A program made the translations under genes and the position numbers. Shown here one piece after another: positions 18,217 to 27,632 of a stretch of DNA of 64,000 bases (its first letter is position 1; each line of letters starts with the position of its first letter). Source of the DNA: JABCYV01 sp963696025 (lineage in GTDB: Bacteria > Acidobacteriota > Terriglobia > Terriglobales > Acidobacteriaceae). The notes beneath the pieces are model-generated. The model had not been told where the DNA came from and did not search any database. It was given only the letters and a program-made list of their open reading frames with translations. Location: contig CAVOII010000014.1 of assembly GCA_963696025.1 (NCBI GenBank), positions 372,001 to 436,000 on the forward strand, in the 5' to 3' direction.

Positions 18217-19077
18217 GTGTGGGGGATACCTCTGCGCTATGTGTTAAGGCATCCACGGGCGATCGTGGACTTAGCCGCTCATCCGCTAGAGCTAGGGACA
18301 AACGTAGTGGATACCTACGTGGCCGAGCGAGAGCAGCGTCGGCCCGAGTGCCTGTACGATGCCGATGAGAACTGGGAACACCGGCTTCATGATCATCTCG
18401 GCGTGCGGTGGCCATGTGAGTTGGCTTCGGAGTTCTGGAGCCTTTGGCCCCAAGTGATGAAGGAACTGGAAGCGAAAGGAATTCAGGCGGGCCCGGAGAG
18501 CTTCGGGTCGTGGAATGATGGTGACGCAGGATTGGTGCGGGCGGTATGGTGTCTAACTCGTCACTTGCGGCCGGAGAATGTTGTCGAGACAGGCGTGGCT
18601 CACGGCGTGACGTCGCGCTTCATTCTTGAAGCGCTCGAGAGGAATGAAAGAGGCCTGCTGTCGAGCATCGACCTGCCGCCAGTGGAGCAGTATTGGCAAG
18701 AGCAAGTTGGCGTCGCGGTCGGCGATCGCCATGCGAAGCGATGGACCTACATCAAGGGGCCGAGCAGGTTACGCCTTCCCAAGTTGCTCGCTCGGCTTGG
18801 ACAGATTGATCTTTTCATCCACGATAGCCTGCATAGCGAGCGCAACGTGCGTTTCGAACTGGATCGAGCTTGGGTAGCCTTGCGCCCGGGCGGAGCACTC
18901 GTCGTGGATGATGTCGATGCCAACTGGGGCTTTCGGTCCTTCACCAGCACTTTTTCCGGTCATCGATCCATGGTTTGCGAGGCCGAGCCGCTCCGCCCCG
19001 ATCTGAGACGCTTCAACAAGAAGGGGCTATTTGGAATCATTCTTAAAGAACCGACTGTGATGAAGTTGGTGGCATAG
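18217..19077 (+). CDS. Class I SAM-dependent methyltransferase (Methyltransf_24 type)
   Basis: Probable O- or N-methyltransferase of a sugar or related small molecule, 286 residues, cytoplasmic. The start is a GTG at 18217 preceded by an unusually strong Shine-Dalgarno site, AGGAGGAGG at 18203-18211, 5 nt away. The Rossmann core shows the SAM motif VVETGVAHGVTSRFIL (about 126-141), the acidic end of strand 2 in SSIDLPP, and QIDLFIHDSLHSERN with a following ALVVDDVDAN, which is characteristic of the cephalosporin-hydroxylase-like/Methyltransf_24 group. The first 100 residues are a helical family-specific extension. It is third in the plus-strand group with the carbamoyltransferase and converges on the next glycosyltransferase gene. 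Confidence 0.82.
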   Translation: MWGIPLRYVLRHPRAIVDLAAHPLELGTNVVDTYVAEREQRRPECLYDADENWEHRLHDHLGVRWPCELASEFWSLWPQVMKELEAKGIQAGPESFGSWNDGDAGLVRAVWCLTRHLRPENVVETGVAHGVTSRFILEALERNERGLLSSIDLPPVEQYWQEQVGVAVGDRHAKRWTYIKGPSRLRLPKLLARLGQIDLFIHDSLHSERNVRFELDRAWVALRPGGALVVDDVDANWGFRSFTSTFSGHRSMVCEAEPLRPDLRRFNKKGLFGIILKEPTVMKLVA

Positions 19078-19100
19078 ATCTGCGAATGATACGAGACTGT

Positions 19101-19883
19101 TTATTTGTGCGAAGCTCGCTTTAGCGTTTCCGGCGAATTCCATACAGGATTGGTCGCTTGCAGCAACTTTGGAAAGCGATCGAGTGATCGCCGAAGGGAT
19201 CGAACGGTGTCAAGAACCTTCGGCAAACGACGGAAGACTGTAACCGTCGGGCTTCTCACCTCGAGAATCTCGACCGGGACTTCTTCGATTGCCACTCCGA
19301 GCCGCCACGCCAAAAGGACTAGCTCCGTCTGAAACACTTCGTCCGAGGTGATCGCGATCTCGCACAGTCTCTTGGCAAGCGGCGTTTCAATACTTTTGAG
19401 GCCGTGCGTATCAGTTCCAGGATATCCGATTAAGAGACTGAGAAATATCTGGTTGTAGAGCATTGTCAAAATCCGGCGTTTCAGGGGACGTCGGTCAGCG
19501 GATTGAGGATGCCTCTTGGAGCCGACAACGAACTGTGCGCTATTTGCCCTGAAAATGGTTATCGACTTAGAAACAAACCGTGAGTCGAGGAAGTCACATT
19601 CTAGAATGGAAACATGAGTTCCCCGGCTTTCCAGCATGCCTCTCTTGATCGCTTCCCCATAACTGCCTCGCGGAATCGTAACTGCCCTGATCAGATTAGG
19701 AAACCTTCGCTGAATCCTGTGGCAAGCATTCAAGGTTCCATCGGTCGAGCCGTTCTCAACGACAATGATTTCTTTCAGTACTTCCGCGACTTCCCTCGGA
19801 AGCGTTTGCACAAACTGAGTAACACAGGCTTCCAAATTCGCGGCCTCGTTGTGGGCGGGAATAACGACGCTATACTCCATCAT
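19101..19883 (-). CDS. Family 2 glycosyltransferase
   Basis: GT-A fold glycosyltransferase, 260 residues, likely acting at the cytoplasmic face of the membrane. Motifs: YSVVIPAHNEAANLEA at the start, IIVVENGSTDGT (ENGS instead of DDGS) and a short ILECDFLD in the metal-binding position. It resembles dolichol-phosphate-mannose-synthase-like proteins without a membrane anchor. Its start overlaps the end of the flavoprotein gene by 14 nt, so the two are translationally linked. It is the last gene of the long minus-strand run. Donor and acceptor are unknown. Confidence 0.82.
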   Translation of the reverse strand: MMEYSVVIPAHNEAANLEACVTQFVQTLPREVAEVLKEIIVVENGSTDGTLNACHRIQRRFPNLIRAVTIPRGSYGEAIKRGMLESRGTHVSILECDFLDSRFVSKSITIFRANSAQFVVGSKRHPQSADRRPLKRRILTMLYNQIFLSLLIGYPGTDTHGLKSIETPLAKRLCEIAITSDEVFQTELVLLAWRLGVAIEEVPVEILEVRSPTVTVFRRLPKVLDTVRSLRRSLDRFPKLLQATNPVWNSPETLKRASHK

Positions 19884-21198
19884 TCAGCCTCGAGACCGCC
19901 GCCCGCGCAGACTCCATCGAATCTTCCATGCTGGTGTAGTCCCAAAGTCCATAGCGCCCTATAGGGAACACACAGTATTCTTGCAAACGTCCTAGGATCA
20001 TTTCTACAACCCTATCCCGCTGAGATGTGTGATGAACATATGCGTGGCGCATCACATGGGTTACTATACAGGTGACATTTCGGCTGTCTACCCAGCCAAG
20101 TTCCTCGAGGGACTTCACGACCCTTGGCTGTAGATCATGGACGATGTTGATTTGATCCGCCTCTTCCGGCCGTAGTCCAACCTCGACGTACAAAGCGCTA
20201 TGGCCAGGAGTGCACGTGCCTCCGCCGATATTGGAGTAAAAACCGACACGATAGAAAGGAATCGCACGATCCGGAACATACAGCCAGTGAATACCTTCAA
20301 ATTCAGGCGGCAATGGTCCGCGTACTCCGATGTTGAAGCTGATCGTCGAACTGTGTGACAACTCCGCCGCAGCGCTTATCAATTCTTCATCACTTGTCAT
20401 TTTGCAGAGGGACTTGAGCGGAATGCTGGAGAACATTACGTCCCAGGCATACATATTCTGAGTTCGCGTGCGGACAGTTTTGTCTCGAAGATTGACCGCG
20501 ATGATGTCTTGATTTACGGCGCAGCATTCCAGTCCATTTCTTAGCCCCTGCACAAGCCTTCCGATTCCGCCGGATCGTGGGTACCAGAAGGCTGAGTTGT
20601 AGCCTTCTGCGTTCGCAGATGCTTTCGCGGTCATTCCCATTCGGACGAGCTTCTCGTCCGGAGCAGGAAAGAAACGACGAACCGCATGTTTCGACAGTTG
20701 ATCGAGTGGAATTGCCATCGTCTTTTCATTCTGCGGAATCAGGAAGAGATCAGCCAGGGCCTGTCCAAATCCGCTCACGATGTAGTCGCGGAAGCTGGCG
20801 TTCTCGCTATTCGCAAGACTAGGCCTGCTGTCATACGACTCCACACATTGCTTCAAGAGGGCCACGGGTAGTTCTGACAGATTGTATTGAATGGGAGCTG
20901 TGATGAGCTTCCCTCCGACAAAACAACATGAGCGTCGGTGAATCTGAGCCCACTCTTGATTCTTCAGATTAGCGTATGGAATGTCTCCGGGTGTCGCATA
21001 GCGGCTGAGATGAAGAAAGTGTCCGGTATAGTCGAAGCAAAACTCTCCCACTTCGACAGTGCGTGTGAGTCCTCCAAATGTCGGGCATCTCTCCAGTAGC
21101 AAGAATCGCCTTTGCTGTTGCTGGAGCATGCGGGCTGCCGTCAACCCGGAGATCCCTCCTCCGAGAACAATCACCGGGAACGTTGGATGAGATTTCAC
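19870..21198 (-). CDS. FAD-dependent amine-oxidase/UGM-like oxidoreductase
   Basis: A 442-residue flavoprotein. The N-terminus has the dinucleotide-binding VIVLGGGISGLTAARML and the second FAD motif LLERCPTFGGLTRT, as in protoporphyrinogen-oxidase-like, amine-oxidase-like and UDP-galactopyranose-mutase-like proteins. Conserved features of polysaccharide-locus members are FDYTGHFLHL near residue 57 and the C-terminal FPIGRYGLWDYTSMEDSMESA, which contacts FAD. It may isomerise or oxidise a sugar nucleotide or lipid-linked sugar, but that is inference. The GTG start overlaps the upstream GT-C stop as GTGA (4 nt), which indicates translational coupling. Confidence 0.8.
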   Translation of the reverse strand: MKSHPTFPVIVLGGGISGLTAARMLQQQQRRFLLLERCPTFGGLTRTVEVGEFCFDYTGHFLHLSRYATPGDIPYANLKNQEWAQIHRRSCCFVGGKLITAPIQYNLSELPVALLKQCVESYDSRPSLANSENASFRDYIVSGFGQALADLFLIPQNEKTMAIPLDQLSKHAVRRFFPAPDEKLVRMGMTAKASANAEGYNSAFWYPRSGGIGRLVQGLRNGLECCAVNQDIIAVNLRDKTVRTRTQNMYAWDVMFSSIPLKSLCKMTSDEELISAAAELSHSSTISFNIGVRGPLPPEFEGIHWLYVPDRAIPFYRVGFYSNIGGGTCTPGHSALYVEVGLRPEEADQINIVHDLQPRVVKSLEELGWVDSRNVTCIVTHVMRHAYVHHTSQRDRVVEMILGRLQEYCVFPIGRYGLWDYTSMEDSMESARAAVSRLNDGV

Positions 21199-22895
21199 TG
21201 CTGGGTTTCGAGGCCTTCGGAGTGTGGCGCAGGGATATTACCTGAGACCTTGCAAATCGGCCTTGAACAATTGCGAATGTTCCAATTCCAGAAAGTATCG
21301 CGGGTGTGATCGGATGTAAGAGCGCTTTGGGGCCGTTCGATCACCGGATCGGTGTACTTGGCCAACGCCACATCCCCGACTGCGCGTCGACGGGAGGCCA
21401 GATACAGAGCCGACCCTTTTACCGAGAGTACAGAATCCACCTGCCAATCCGGATTCAAATCATGAAGAATGCGATGGTCCTCATCGCGGTAAACATGGCT
21501 GAACACAATCCAAAACCTTTTGGTTTCTGGACGAAGGCCAACCATCATCTCGGAAACAAGTTTTTCTGGCGCTTGCTGATGATAGTCGCCGTAGGTGAAG
21601 CGCGGGTCACGATCTTTCATGTAAAAATCGACGGCGGGGACCGCTCCGGGATAGATGTAAACGCCGTCGCCTGGCTCAATGTGACTCCGCAAAACAACTA
21701 GGACTTGCTGAATGTCCTCAACCTCCGCATAAGGTTTCACCGAGCGGAATTGGACTACACCTGATACGACAACAATGCAGACAATGGCCACGAACATTGC
21801 GGTCTTCGCGTAGCCGGGGAATCTACGCGCTACTTCAACCAGACTTGCGGCGGCGAACAAACATAGGACCGGCGCCAAGAATAAACACTGCCGGATCGCA
21901 CCAAATGGATACAAGTGGAGAACCGCACAAGCCAGCACCGTTCCGACCGAGGTAAACGCTAGCACGGTTAAAGGAGATACAATTCTCGTCCGAATCGACA
22001 GAATCAGGTGAATCAAGATGGCGACCACAGAAACCGAAGCGGCTGCCAACCCGGGCAGAAAAAATGTGATCAGATGATGAGTATTCGACCCGGCAAAGTG
22101 CAGCAAACTCGAACCTGAACTGAAGTAGTAATCTGCCAGGTACCACGCATCGTCTCCCCATTGATAGCGGAGCGTTAAGAAAAACGACAGAATGCACCCT
22201 AGAGCCAAGCACCCGGAAGCCGTCATAAAGTGCGACATTCTTCGGCGCTTACTGTCGAACACCGCCAAAACCAACAGAGCAGCAAGCACTCCGGCGCTGA
22301 ACAATACCAATCCGTATTGAACAAATGGAGCAAAAAACAAACTCAGATATAGGGGAACAGGTGAATGATCCTGTTCCTTGTTCGAGGTATAAAGCAGAAA
22401 GCAATACAAGAGGACACCAGCGAAGAGGACGGAAAGCGAATATTCCCGCACTTCCTGAGCGTACCGAACCTGTGCGGCCGACACGCCGAGCATCAGCGCT
22501 GAGAGTCCGCCCGTCTGATAATCGATTGAAGGGATCTTGACCAAGCAAAGCATCAAGACCACTGCCAGAACGCTCGCCATGAGGGAGGGAATCCGTACCG
22601 CCAGTGGCGACGCCGAGACTTTTTCGACGGCGAAGAGAACTAAGGGGTGCACAATCGGGGCGCTGTGAAAACCGCGCGTCAAGATCAAAGTCTGAGCCAG
22701 CGCACCTCGCGAGATATTCGCTGCTAACGCTTCGTCGAGCCAGAGGCTACGTTGAGAAACGTGATAAATGCGCAAGGACGCAGCCATGAGAACGATAAAA
22801 ATGGAGATCAGTAGGAATGCGCGATTTACACGGCGCACTGACGGGGGTAACTCACTTCCCGTTACCAATGTGGGATCTGGAGAAAGACAATGCAT
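21195..22895 (-). CDS. GT-C membrane glycosyltransferase (PMT_2/ArnT-like)
   Basis: Polytopic inner-membrane glycosyltransferase of 566 residues, predicted to use a polyprenyl-phosphate sugar on the periplasmic side. After the first membrane span comes the GT-C signature SLWLDEALAANISRG, with the catalytic Asp-Glu in the first periplasmic loop. About ten further spans follow, then a soluble C-terminal domain containing GVYIYPGAVPAVDFYM. It is one of three adjacent GT-C genes. The ATG at 22895 is used here; a GTG at 22907 is in frame and has no better ribosome site. Confidence 0.82.
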   Translation of the reverse strand: MHCLSPDPTLVTGSELPPSVRRVNRAFLLISIFIVLMAASLRIYHVSQRSLWLDEALAANISRGALAQTLILTRGFHSAPIVHPLVLFAVEKVSASPLAVRIPSLMASVLAVVLMLCLVKIPSIDYQTGGLSALMLGVSAAQVRYAQEVREYSLSVLFAGVLLYCFLLYTSNKEQDHSPVPLYLSLFFAPFVQYGLVLFSAGVLAALLVLAVFDSKRRRMSHFMTASGCLALGCILSFFLTLRYQWGDDAWYLADYYFSSGSSLLHFAGSNTHHLITFFLPGLAAASVSVVAILIHLILSIRTRIVSPLTVLAFTSVGTVLACAVLHLYPFGAIRQCLFLAPVLCLFAAASLVEVARRFPGYAKTAMFVAIVCIVVVSGVVQFRSVKPYAEVEDIQQVLVVLRSHIEPGDGVYIYPGAVPAVDFYMKDRDPRFTYGDYHQQAPEKLVSEMMVGLRPETKRFWIVFSHVYRDEDHRILHDLNPDWQVDSVLSVKGSALYLASRRRAVGDVALAKYTDPVIERPQSALTSDHTRDTFWNWNIRNCSRPICKVSGNIPAPHSEGLETQQ

Positions 22896-22998
22896 AATAA
22901 GGCCCACGAATAGTCAGAAAGAAACAAGAACGTTCCTTGGTTATGCGACGCGGCTCGCATTCAAAGTACTCTTATGGCGGCGAGGGATCATGAATATC

Positions 22999-24684
22999 TC
23001 ACAAACGTGGATTGCCTTCGGCTGGCAAATCCAAATCCTGGAAAATTGCGATCGCACTGCCAAACGGTCTGGAATCAGAGATGGAATTGGCTACATCGAT
23101 GTGAGACCCAAATCCGCCAGCCGCAACCCACACCGGTCGCTCCAAATGATACTTGGCTTGTACCCGGGACAGGCTGTCGCGAAGGTCTGATGGCCCATTG
23201 AATTGAAAAGTTGGTGCGACAACGATGTGCAAACCTCGGCACTCACGCATGCGATAAGGTTCTTCCGAGCCGTAGTAGTCATAGTCCGGACACCCAAGGT
23301 AGTAGCCCAGCATGAGGTCCGTGGCGAAATCAGTGAAGACCACGGATCCTGCCGGTACACTCCGGCCCACAAACGCGATCGCTTCGTGCATGGAGACCAA
23401 ATGGCGTCTATTACGAGCAATGGGCAAGTACGAGTCCGTGGACAGGGCATTCCAAATGACAATCAATGGCAACGCCGCCATCAACACAGGGAGTATGCGA
23501 TCTCTGGTCATCATGGCGACAGCACTACCCAGGGCGGCCGCGATCGGAATGCCAAGAATAGCGGTGTGCCGAGTGGCGCCATAAGGAAACAAGTAAAAAA
23601 TTGCCCCCAAACATGCCACGCAAAGCGGCAAGGCTAATAGGATCGCCTGGAAGAGTGACTTGTCCCTCCAGAGCTTATACAAGCCAAAAGGAAACGTAAT
23701 TGCGCCAACCCATGCCAGCCAGCGGATCTGGAGCAAATAATTGAACTGTTTCAGCGTTCCCTTTACTGCGAAGACCAGGAAATGTTGGTGGGGTTGCAGG
23801 AAACCTTCTTGCAGCCATGTGCTGTACATCCCCGACAGCCCCGCACGGGGGATTCTCGAAATGTGTGTGAAGTATAAGAATAGGTACAGACTCAACGCTC
23901 CCACTTGTCCCACTACCCAGGCCACCTTGAGGCCGCCAGAAGCCTGGCTCCTCCAGAGACGCAAGAGTGCATACACGCTCAAAGCGGCCACTAACCACGC
24001 AACACAATATTCTGTCAGAATCGCGAGATAAAGGAAAACATGATGCCAAGCCATGTTGCGTCTGCTGCCATGATCGAGCGCTCTCTCCATGAACACCAAG
24101 CAGATCGAGAGGAATAGAAATGCCAGCGTGTAGGCCCGCGCTTCGGCGCTGAGGTCGATCAGGGTGGGTGAGAACGTGAGAAATAACTGAGCACACAGCG
24201 CTGCCGCATTGCCCGCGAGGGGTTGCATCCAGACCATCACGAACCAGGGAAATAGTGCTCCAGCCACGGCTGGCACGAGCCTCAGCAGCCACTCCGAGCG
24301 GCCGAAAAGCAACATTCCTTGCAAAACAGGGATAAACAAAGGGGGATGAACGACGCGTGTCGCATTACGGTAAAATCCAGTCCATCCGTGCCAATCATGT
24401 GCGGCTAGCGTGTAGTGCATCGCTTCGTCGGGGTTCAGATAAAACTCGGAAGCGTAGTGGAGGCGCCATAGTAGTCCGCAGATCGCAAGTGCGCCTCCAA
24501 CAAGCCGTGTGTGCGCACTCAGCCAACTTTCGGTAGGTGCGAGCCGAGTTTCCAGCATGAGATTGAGCGATCGACCCACCGTTCCTTTGACTGGTACAGC
24601 TGCGAAACTCCTAAGCCACCTTTGAGTACGCAAATCGACGAAACCACCTTCGAACCCCATCGCGCGACTTCGACCTTTTGTCAT
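22999..24684 (-). CDS. GT-C membrane glycosyltransferase (PMT_2/ArnT-like)
   Basis: Middle member of the GT-C triplet, 561 residues from ATG 24684. An in-frame TTG at 24702 would overlap the upstream stop as TTGA and is the alternative. The first periplasmic loop carries ASEFYLNPDEAMHYTLAAHD with the Asp-Glu pair expected at the active site, followed by THPP-like VVHPPLFIPVLQG. About ten membrane spans and a C-terminal periplasmic domain (SVVFTDFATDLMLGYYLGCPDYDYYG) complete it. It probably transfers one residue from a lipid-phosphate donor to the glycan; the specificity is unknown. Confidence 0.82.
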   Translation of the reverse strand: MTKGRSRAMGFEGGFVDLRTQRWLRSFAAVPVKGTVGRSLNLMLETRLAPTESWLSAHTRLVGGALAICGLLWRLHYASEFYLNPDEAMHYTLAAHDWHGWTGFYRNATRVVHPPLFIPVLQGMLLFGRSEWLLRLVPAVAGALFPWFVMVWMQPLAGNAAALCAQLFLTFSPTLIDLSAEARAYTLAFLFLSICLVFMERALDHGSRRNMAWHHVFLYLAILTEYCVAWLVAALSVYALLRLWRSQASGGLKVAWVVGQVGALSLYLFLYFTHISRIPRAGLSGMYSTWLQEGFLQPHQHFLVFAVKGTLKQFNYLLQIRWLAWVGAITFPFGLYKLWRDKSLFQAILLALPLCVACLGAIFYLFPYGATRHTAILGIPIAAALGSAVAMMTRDRILPVLMAALPLIVIWNALSTDSYLPIARNRRHLVSMHEAIAFVGRSVPAGSVVFTDFATDLMLGYYLGCPDYDYYGSEEPYRMRECRGLHIVVAPTFQFNGPSDLRDSLSRVQAKYHLERPVWVAAGGFGSHIDVANSISDSRPFGSAIAIFQDLDLPAEGNPRL

Positions 24685-24698
24685 AGCCTGTTTTCGGC

Positions 24699-26264
24699 TC
24701 AACGATTCACACTTATTAGGAATACTGCATCATCGGCAAACGTTCCTTGGAGGGATATTTTGGCATGGGCCTCAATCAGGCGCTGAATCATCCACCCGCG
24801 TGGGTCGCTAATGAGGTAAAAGCGCTGATAGGAGCTCAGAAATGATGACAGATCGCTAATCGGATCACGCGTCCATTGTCTGAGGGCTTGGATGCTGAGG
24901 TAGATTGTATTCTCGCTAGCCATGCCCGCGACGCTAGGATCCGTCACCCAGATACAACGTCTGCGCAGCGACGTGGGAGCATGCGCTTCGAGCCGCAAGA
25001 AAAGGCCCTCATCGTCGCTGAGGACAACGGGAATCGAAGACTCCTGCGAGAACACTCCTATATCCGCGAGGCTGGATAGTTCCCTGTTTGCGTGGCGAAC
25101 TTCAATCCTCGCTTCATGAATTCGCATCAGCAAAACGCACCCAGTGATGGTCAACAAGGCCACGACTCGCCATAGCGCTCTGGTGCCGATCATGCTGGAA
25201 ATGCCCTCGCTTATCAGCACCAGAAGCCCAATCGCGCAGAAAAGAACGTAGCGAGGTATGAAGACATGAGTGATCAGTTTTGCGAACAGGAGAGCGGGGA
25301 ACGATATCAGGGCGAGACCGATGACGCAGGTGAAGACTGGACCAGGGATCGAACCGAGTTGCTGTTCGCCGTAAGGTACGTCGGACACAAAACGCATAAC
25401 GGCAAAGACGGTCATCAAAACCGTAAGTGGTATAAGACACGGCTCAAGCACGAAAGCGAACGTCTCAAAGGCATCCCACGGCGAAACTCCTTTCCAAGGT
25501 AAGGATCGGTACGCAGATGCGGCCGTCACCAAGGGAAGGTACAGAACGATGCTCGCAGCGCCAGTAGTGAGCGCGAGCCATATCCATACATCGACGGTCC
25601 GCACTTGCCGGCTTCTCACGAGTTCGCCCAAAATAAACGGAACCAGAGCTAAACAGCCGAACCAGTGGCTCCCAACGACTATAGCTACTCCCGCCCATAG
25701 GGCGAGCAGTACGAGCATCCGGTTCTTCTGCTCCTCGATGATGGTTGCCCAACAAAAAAGAATCATCGAAACCGCACCAAGAACGAGGGCATACGGACGC
25801 GCTTCATGAGCAAAACGAAACGCTCCACAAGCTAGCGAGAGCACAACGGCAATCAGGCCAGCATAAATGTCCATATACTTGCGGACGAAGAGGTACAGAA
25901 ACAAACACATAATCGTGTAACAAAAAACGGAGGGGAGCCGGGCGGCAAATTCACTCGGAGAGACTACGCGCAGCCAATATTGGAGCAAGATGTGATACAG
26001 AGGGGGGTCTACGGAAAGCGGCAAGGTATTCAGGCTCTTCCACACCGCCGTGGGTGAGCCCAGAATAGCGGTATCGTAAGTAAGATACTCGTCCATCCAG
26101 AACGGCCGAACTCGCGCATACACTAAGGAAAACACTGTGACAACCGCCAGCGTGGTTGCGACAAGCAACTTTTCATGACTCCTGACAATAGCGTCTAGCC
26201 TGAGGTCATGCCCCCCACGACGACTATGTTCACAATGCGGACTTGCTCCAATTGTCGACATCAT
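24699..26264 (-). CDS. GT-C membrane glycosyltransferase (PMT_2/ArnT-like)
   Basis: First-transcribed member of the GT-C triplet, 521 residues. The active-site loop reads RPFWMDEYLTYDTAILGS (Asp-Glu conserved), followed by VDPPLYHILLQYWLRV, typical of the family. About ten spans follow and a short C-terminal soluble part. Its ATG overlaps the stop of the acyltransferase gene by 4 nt (26261-26264), so the two are translationally coupled. It shares only the general GT-C pattern with its two neighbours and is not a recent duplicate. Confidence 0.84.
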   Translation of the reverse strand: MMSTIGASPHCEHSRRGGHDLRLDAIVRSHEKLLVATTLAVVTVFSLVYARVRPFWMDEYLTYDTAILGSPTAVWKSLNTLPLSVDPPLYHILLQYWLRVVSPSEFAARLPSVFCYTIMCLFLYLFVRKYMDIYAGLIAVVLSLACGAFRFAHEARPYALVLGAVSMILFCWATIIEEQKNRMLVLLALWAGVAIVVGSHWFGCLALVPFILGELVRSRQVRTVDVWIWLALTTGAASIVLYLPLVTAASAYRSLPWKGVSPWDAFETFAFVLEPCLIPLTVLMTVFAVMRFVSDVPYGEQQLGSIPGPVFTCVIGLALISFPALLFAKLITHVFIPRYVLFCAIGLLVLISEGISSMIGTRALWRVVALLTITGCVLLMRIHEARIEVRHANRELSSLADIGVFSQESSIPVVLSDDEGLFLRLEAHAPTSLRRRCIWVTDPSVAGMASENTIYLSIQALRQWTRDPISDLSSFLSSYQRFYLISDPRGWMIQRLIEAHAKISLQGTFADDAVFLISVNR

Positions 26265-27544
26265 TGGCCTACGGGGTCTCGGAACGATAGTGTTTCGGGC
26301 TCAATCGTGTCCATTAAATCAAGCTGATATAGACGACATGACGGATCCGGTCGTAAGGAGTAGTGAAACTTGGAGTGGGCGTGCTTGATCAGAGGCTTCT
26401 CCATCAACTGCCAGGAGATCGTCGCCAGGAAAAGCACCACAATAAGGGAGAGGATTGTTACTAGTATCGCGGCCCACCCATCGAAACTCGGCTCTCCACC
26501 GAGAATTAGACAGTGCACCAGAAAGCTAACCCCTGCGTGGAATATATAAACTGCGTATGCGACCGTTCCGAGTTTCATTAACGGCTTCCAGCGAAAGACG
26601 AGCCTCTCCCCGCGCCCCGGATTTACGATGACCAGCAGCAGTAGTGCAGCGTAGAACGCCGCCAGCATGCTAAATCCAATACCCATGAAGAAACGACTGG
26701 CGAAAGGCAGCTTAGTCATCAGGCATGCCCCAACCCCGAGTAGTGCGAACACCAAATAAATCTGAGGACGACGCGACGCCAGCCAAATCCATGCCCGTTT
26801 ATTCCGGACGACTATCGCAATGAGCACACCGTAGCCGAGTGCATCCGCACGACAAGGAAGCAGAGAATAGGGAGCAAGTGGTCCGCTTCCTGAACTTAAT
26901 AGAATCACACGAAGGACGGGCGCAATGACTATAGCGGCACAGACCAATCGCAGGACGCCTTTAGTGGTTAGGTTCCGAATGGCCAATGGAAGGAGCGAAT
27001 AGAACTGTTCTTCCACGGCCAACGACCATGTGACTCCTAACCACATCGGTCCGGTCGTACCATGCAGTGACATGGCAATGTTCTGCATGAAGAGCGGATA
27101 CGACCACAAGGGCAACTCGCGATTGAAAACAAGGTGAAGTACCCCTGCCTTAATAATGGCGCCTGCCTGAACCACGGCGGACAAATGCAAACCAACAAGA
27201 AACAAACCGAACCACAAATAATACAAAGGAAGAATTCGGTAAGACCGTCGAATGTAGAACGTTTGGTAATAATTGTCCGCCGTTCTCGCATCGATCAAAA
27301 TACCGCCGATCAGAAAACCTGACAGCACAAAGAACAAATCGACGCCGCTCCAGGCAAGGCGGAATGGCACAAGAACCACGGCTTCCCATCGGGCTAGGTG
27401 TATCTGAGACGCGTCCCTTATGTAGTGTTCGATCAATACAAGCAGGATTGCTAATCCTCTGACCCCATCCAATTCAAGGATTCTGCCATCCAAGCGAGGA
27501 TTGCGCCAAACTCTCCCAGATGGTGCTTTGGGAGTGCGCGTCAT
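26261..27544 (-). CDS. OafA/YrhL-type acyltransferase (acyltransferase 3 family)
   Basis: Integral-membrane O-acyltransferase of 427 residues that transfers acetyl or similar groups to extracytoplasmic glycan residues. Early signatures are ELDGVRGLAILLVLIEHY (about 24-41; the conserved Arg and His are needed for activity in the family) and DLFFVLSGFLIGGILIDAR, with WSLAVEEQFYSLLPLAI further on. About ten membrane spans are visible and there is no SGNH extension. It sits at the head of the coupled GT-C group, so it probably modifies the same glycan. Confidence 0.88.
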   Translation of the reverse strand: MTRTPKAPSGRVWRNPRLDGRILELDGVRGLAILLVLIEHYIRDASQIHLARWEAVVLVPFRLAWSGVDLFFVLSGFLIGGILIDARTADNYYQTFYIRRSYRILPLYYLWFGLFLVGLHLSAVVQAGAIIKAGVLHLVFNRELPLWSYPLFMQNIAMSLHGTTGPMWLGVTWSLAVEEQFYSLLPLAIRNLTTKGVLRLVCAAIVIAPVLRVILLSSGSGPLAPYSLLPCRADALGYGVLIAIVVRNKRAWIWLASRRPQIYLVFALLGVGACLMTKLPFASRFFMGIGFSMLAAFYAALLLLVIVNPGRGERLVFRWKPLMKLGTVAYAVYIFHAGVSFLVHCLILGGEPSFDGWAAILVTILSLIVVLFLATISWQLMEKPLIKHAHSKFHYSLRPDPSCRLYQLDLMDTIEPETLSFRDPVGQ

Positions 27545-27632
27545 TGCAGGTAGGGAACGAACTACCAGGTATGCCCTCTGTACGAGTCCCGAACATCATT
27601 TTGCATGGTCACCACTTTGCAGATGTGAGATC

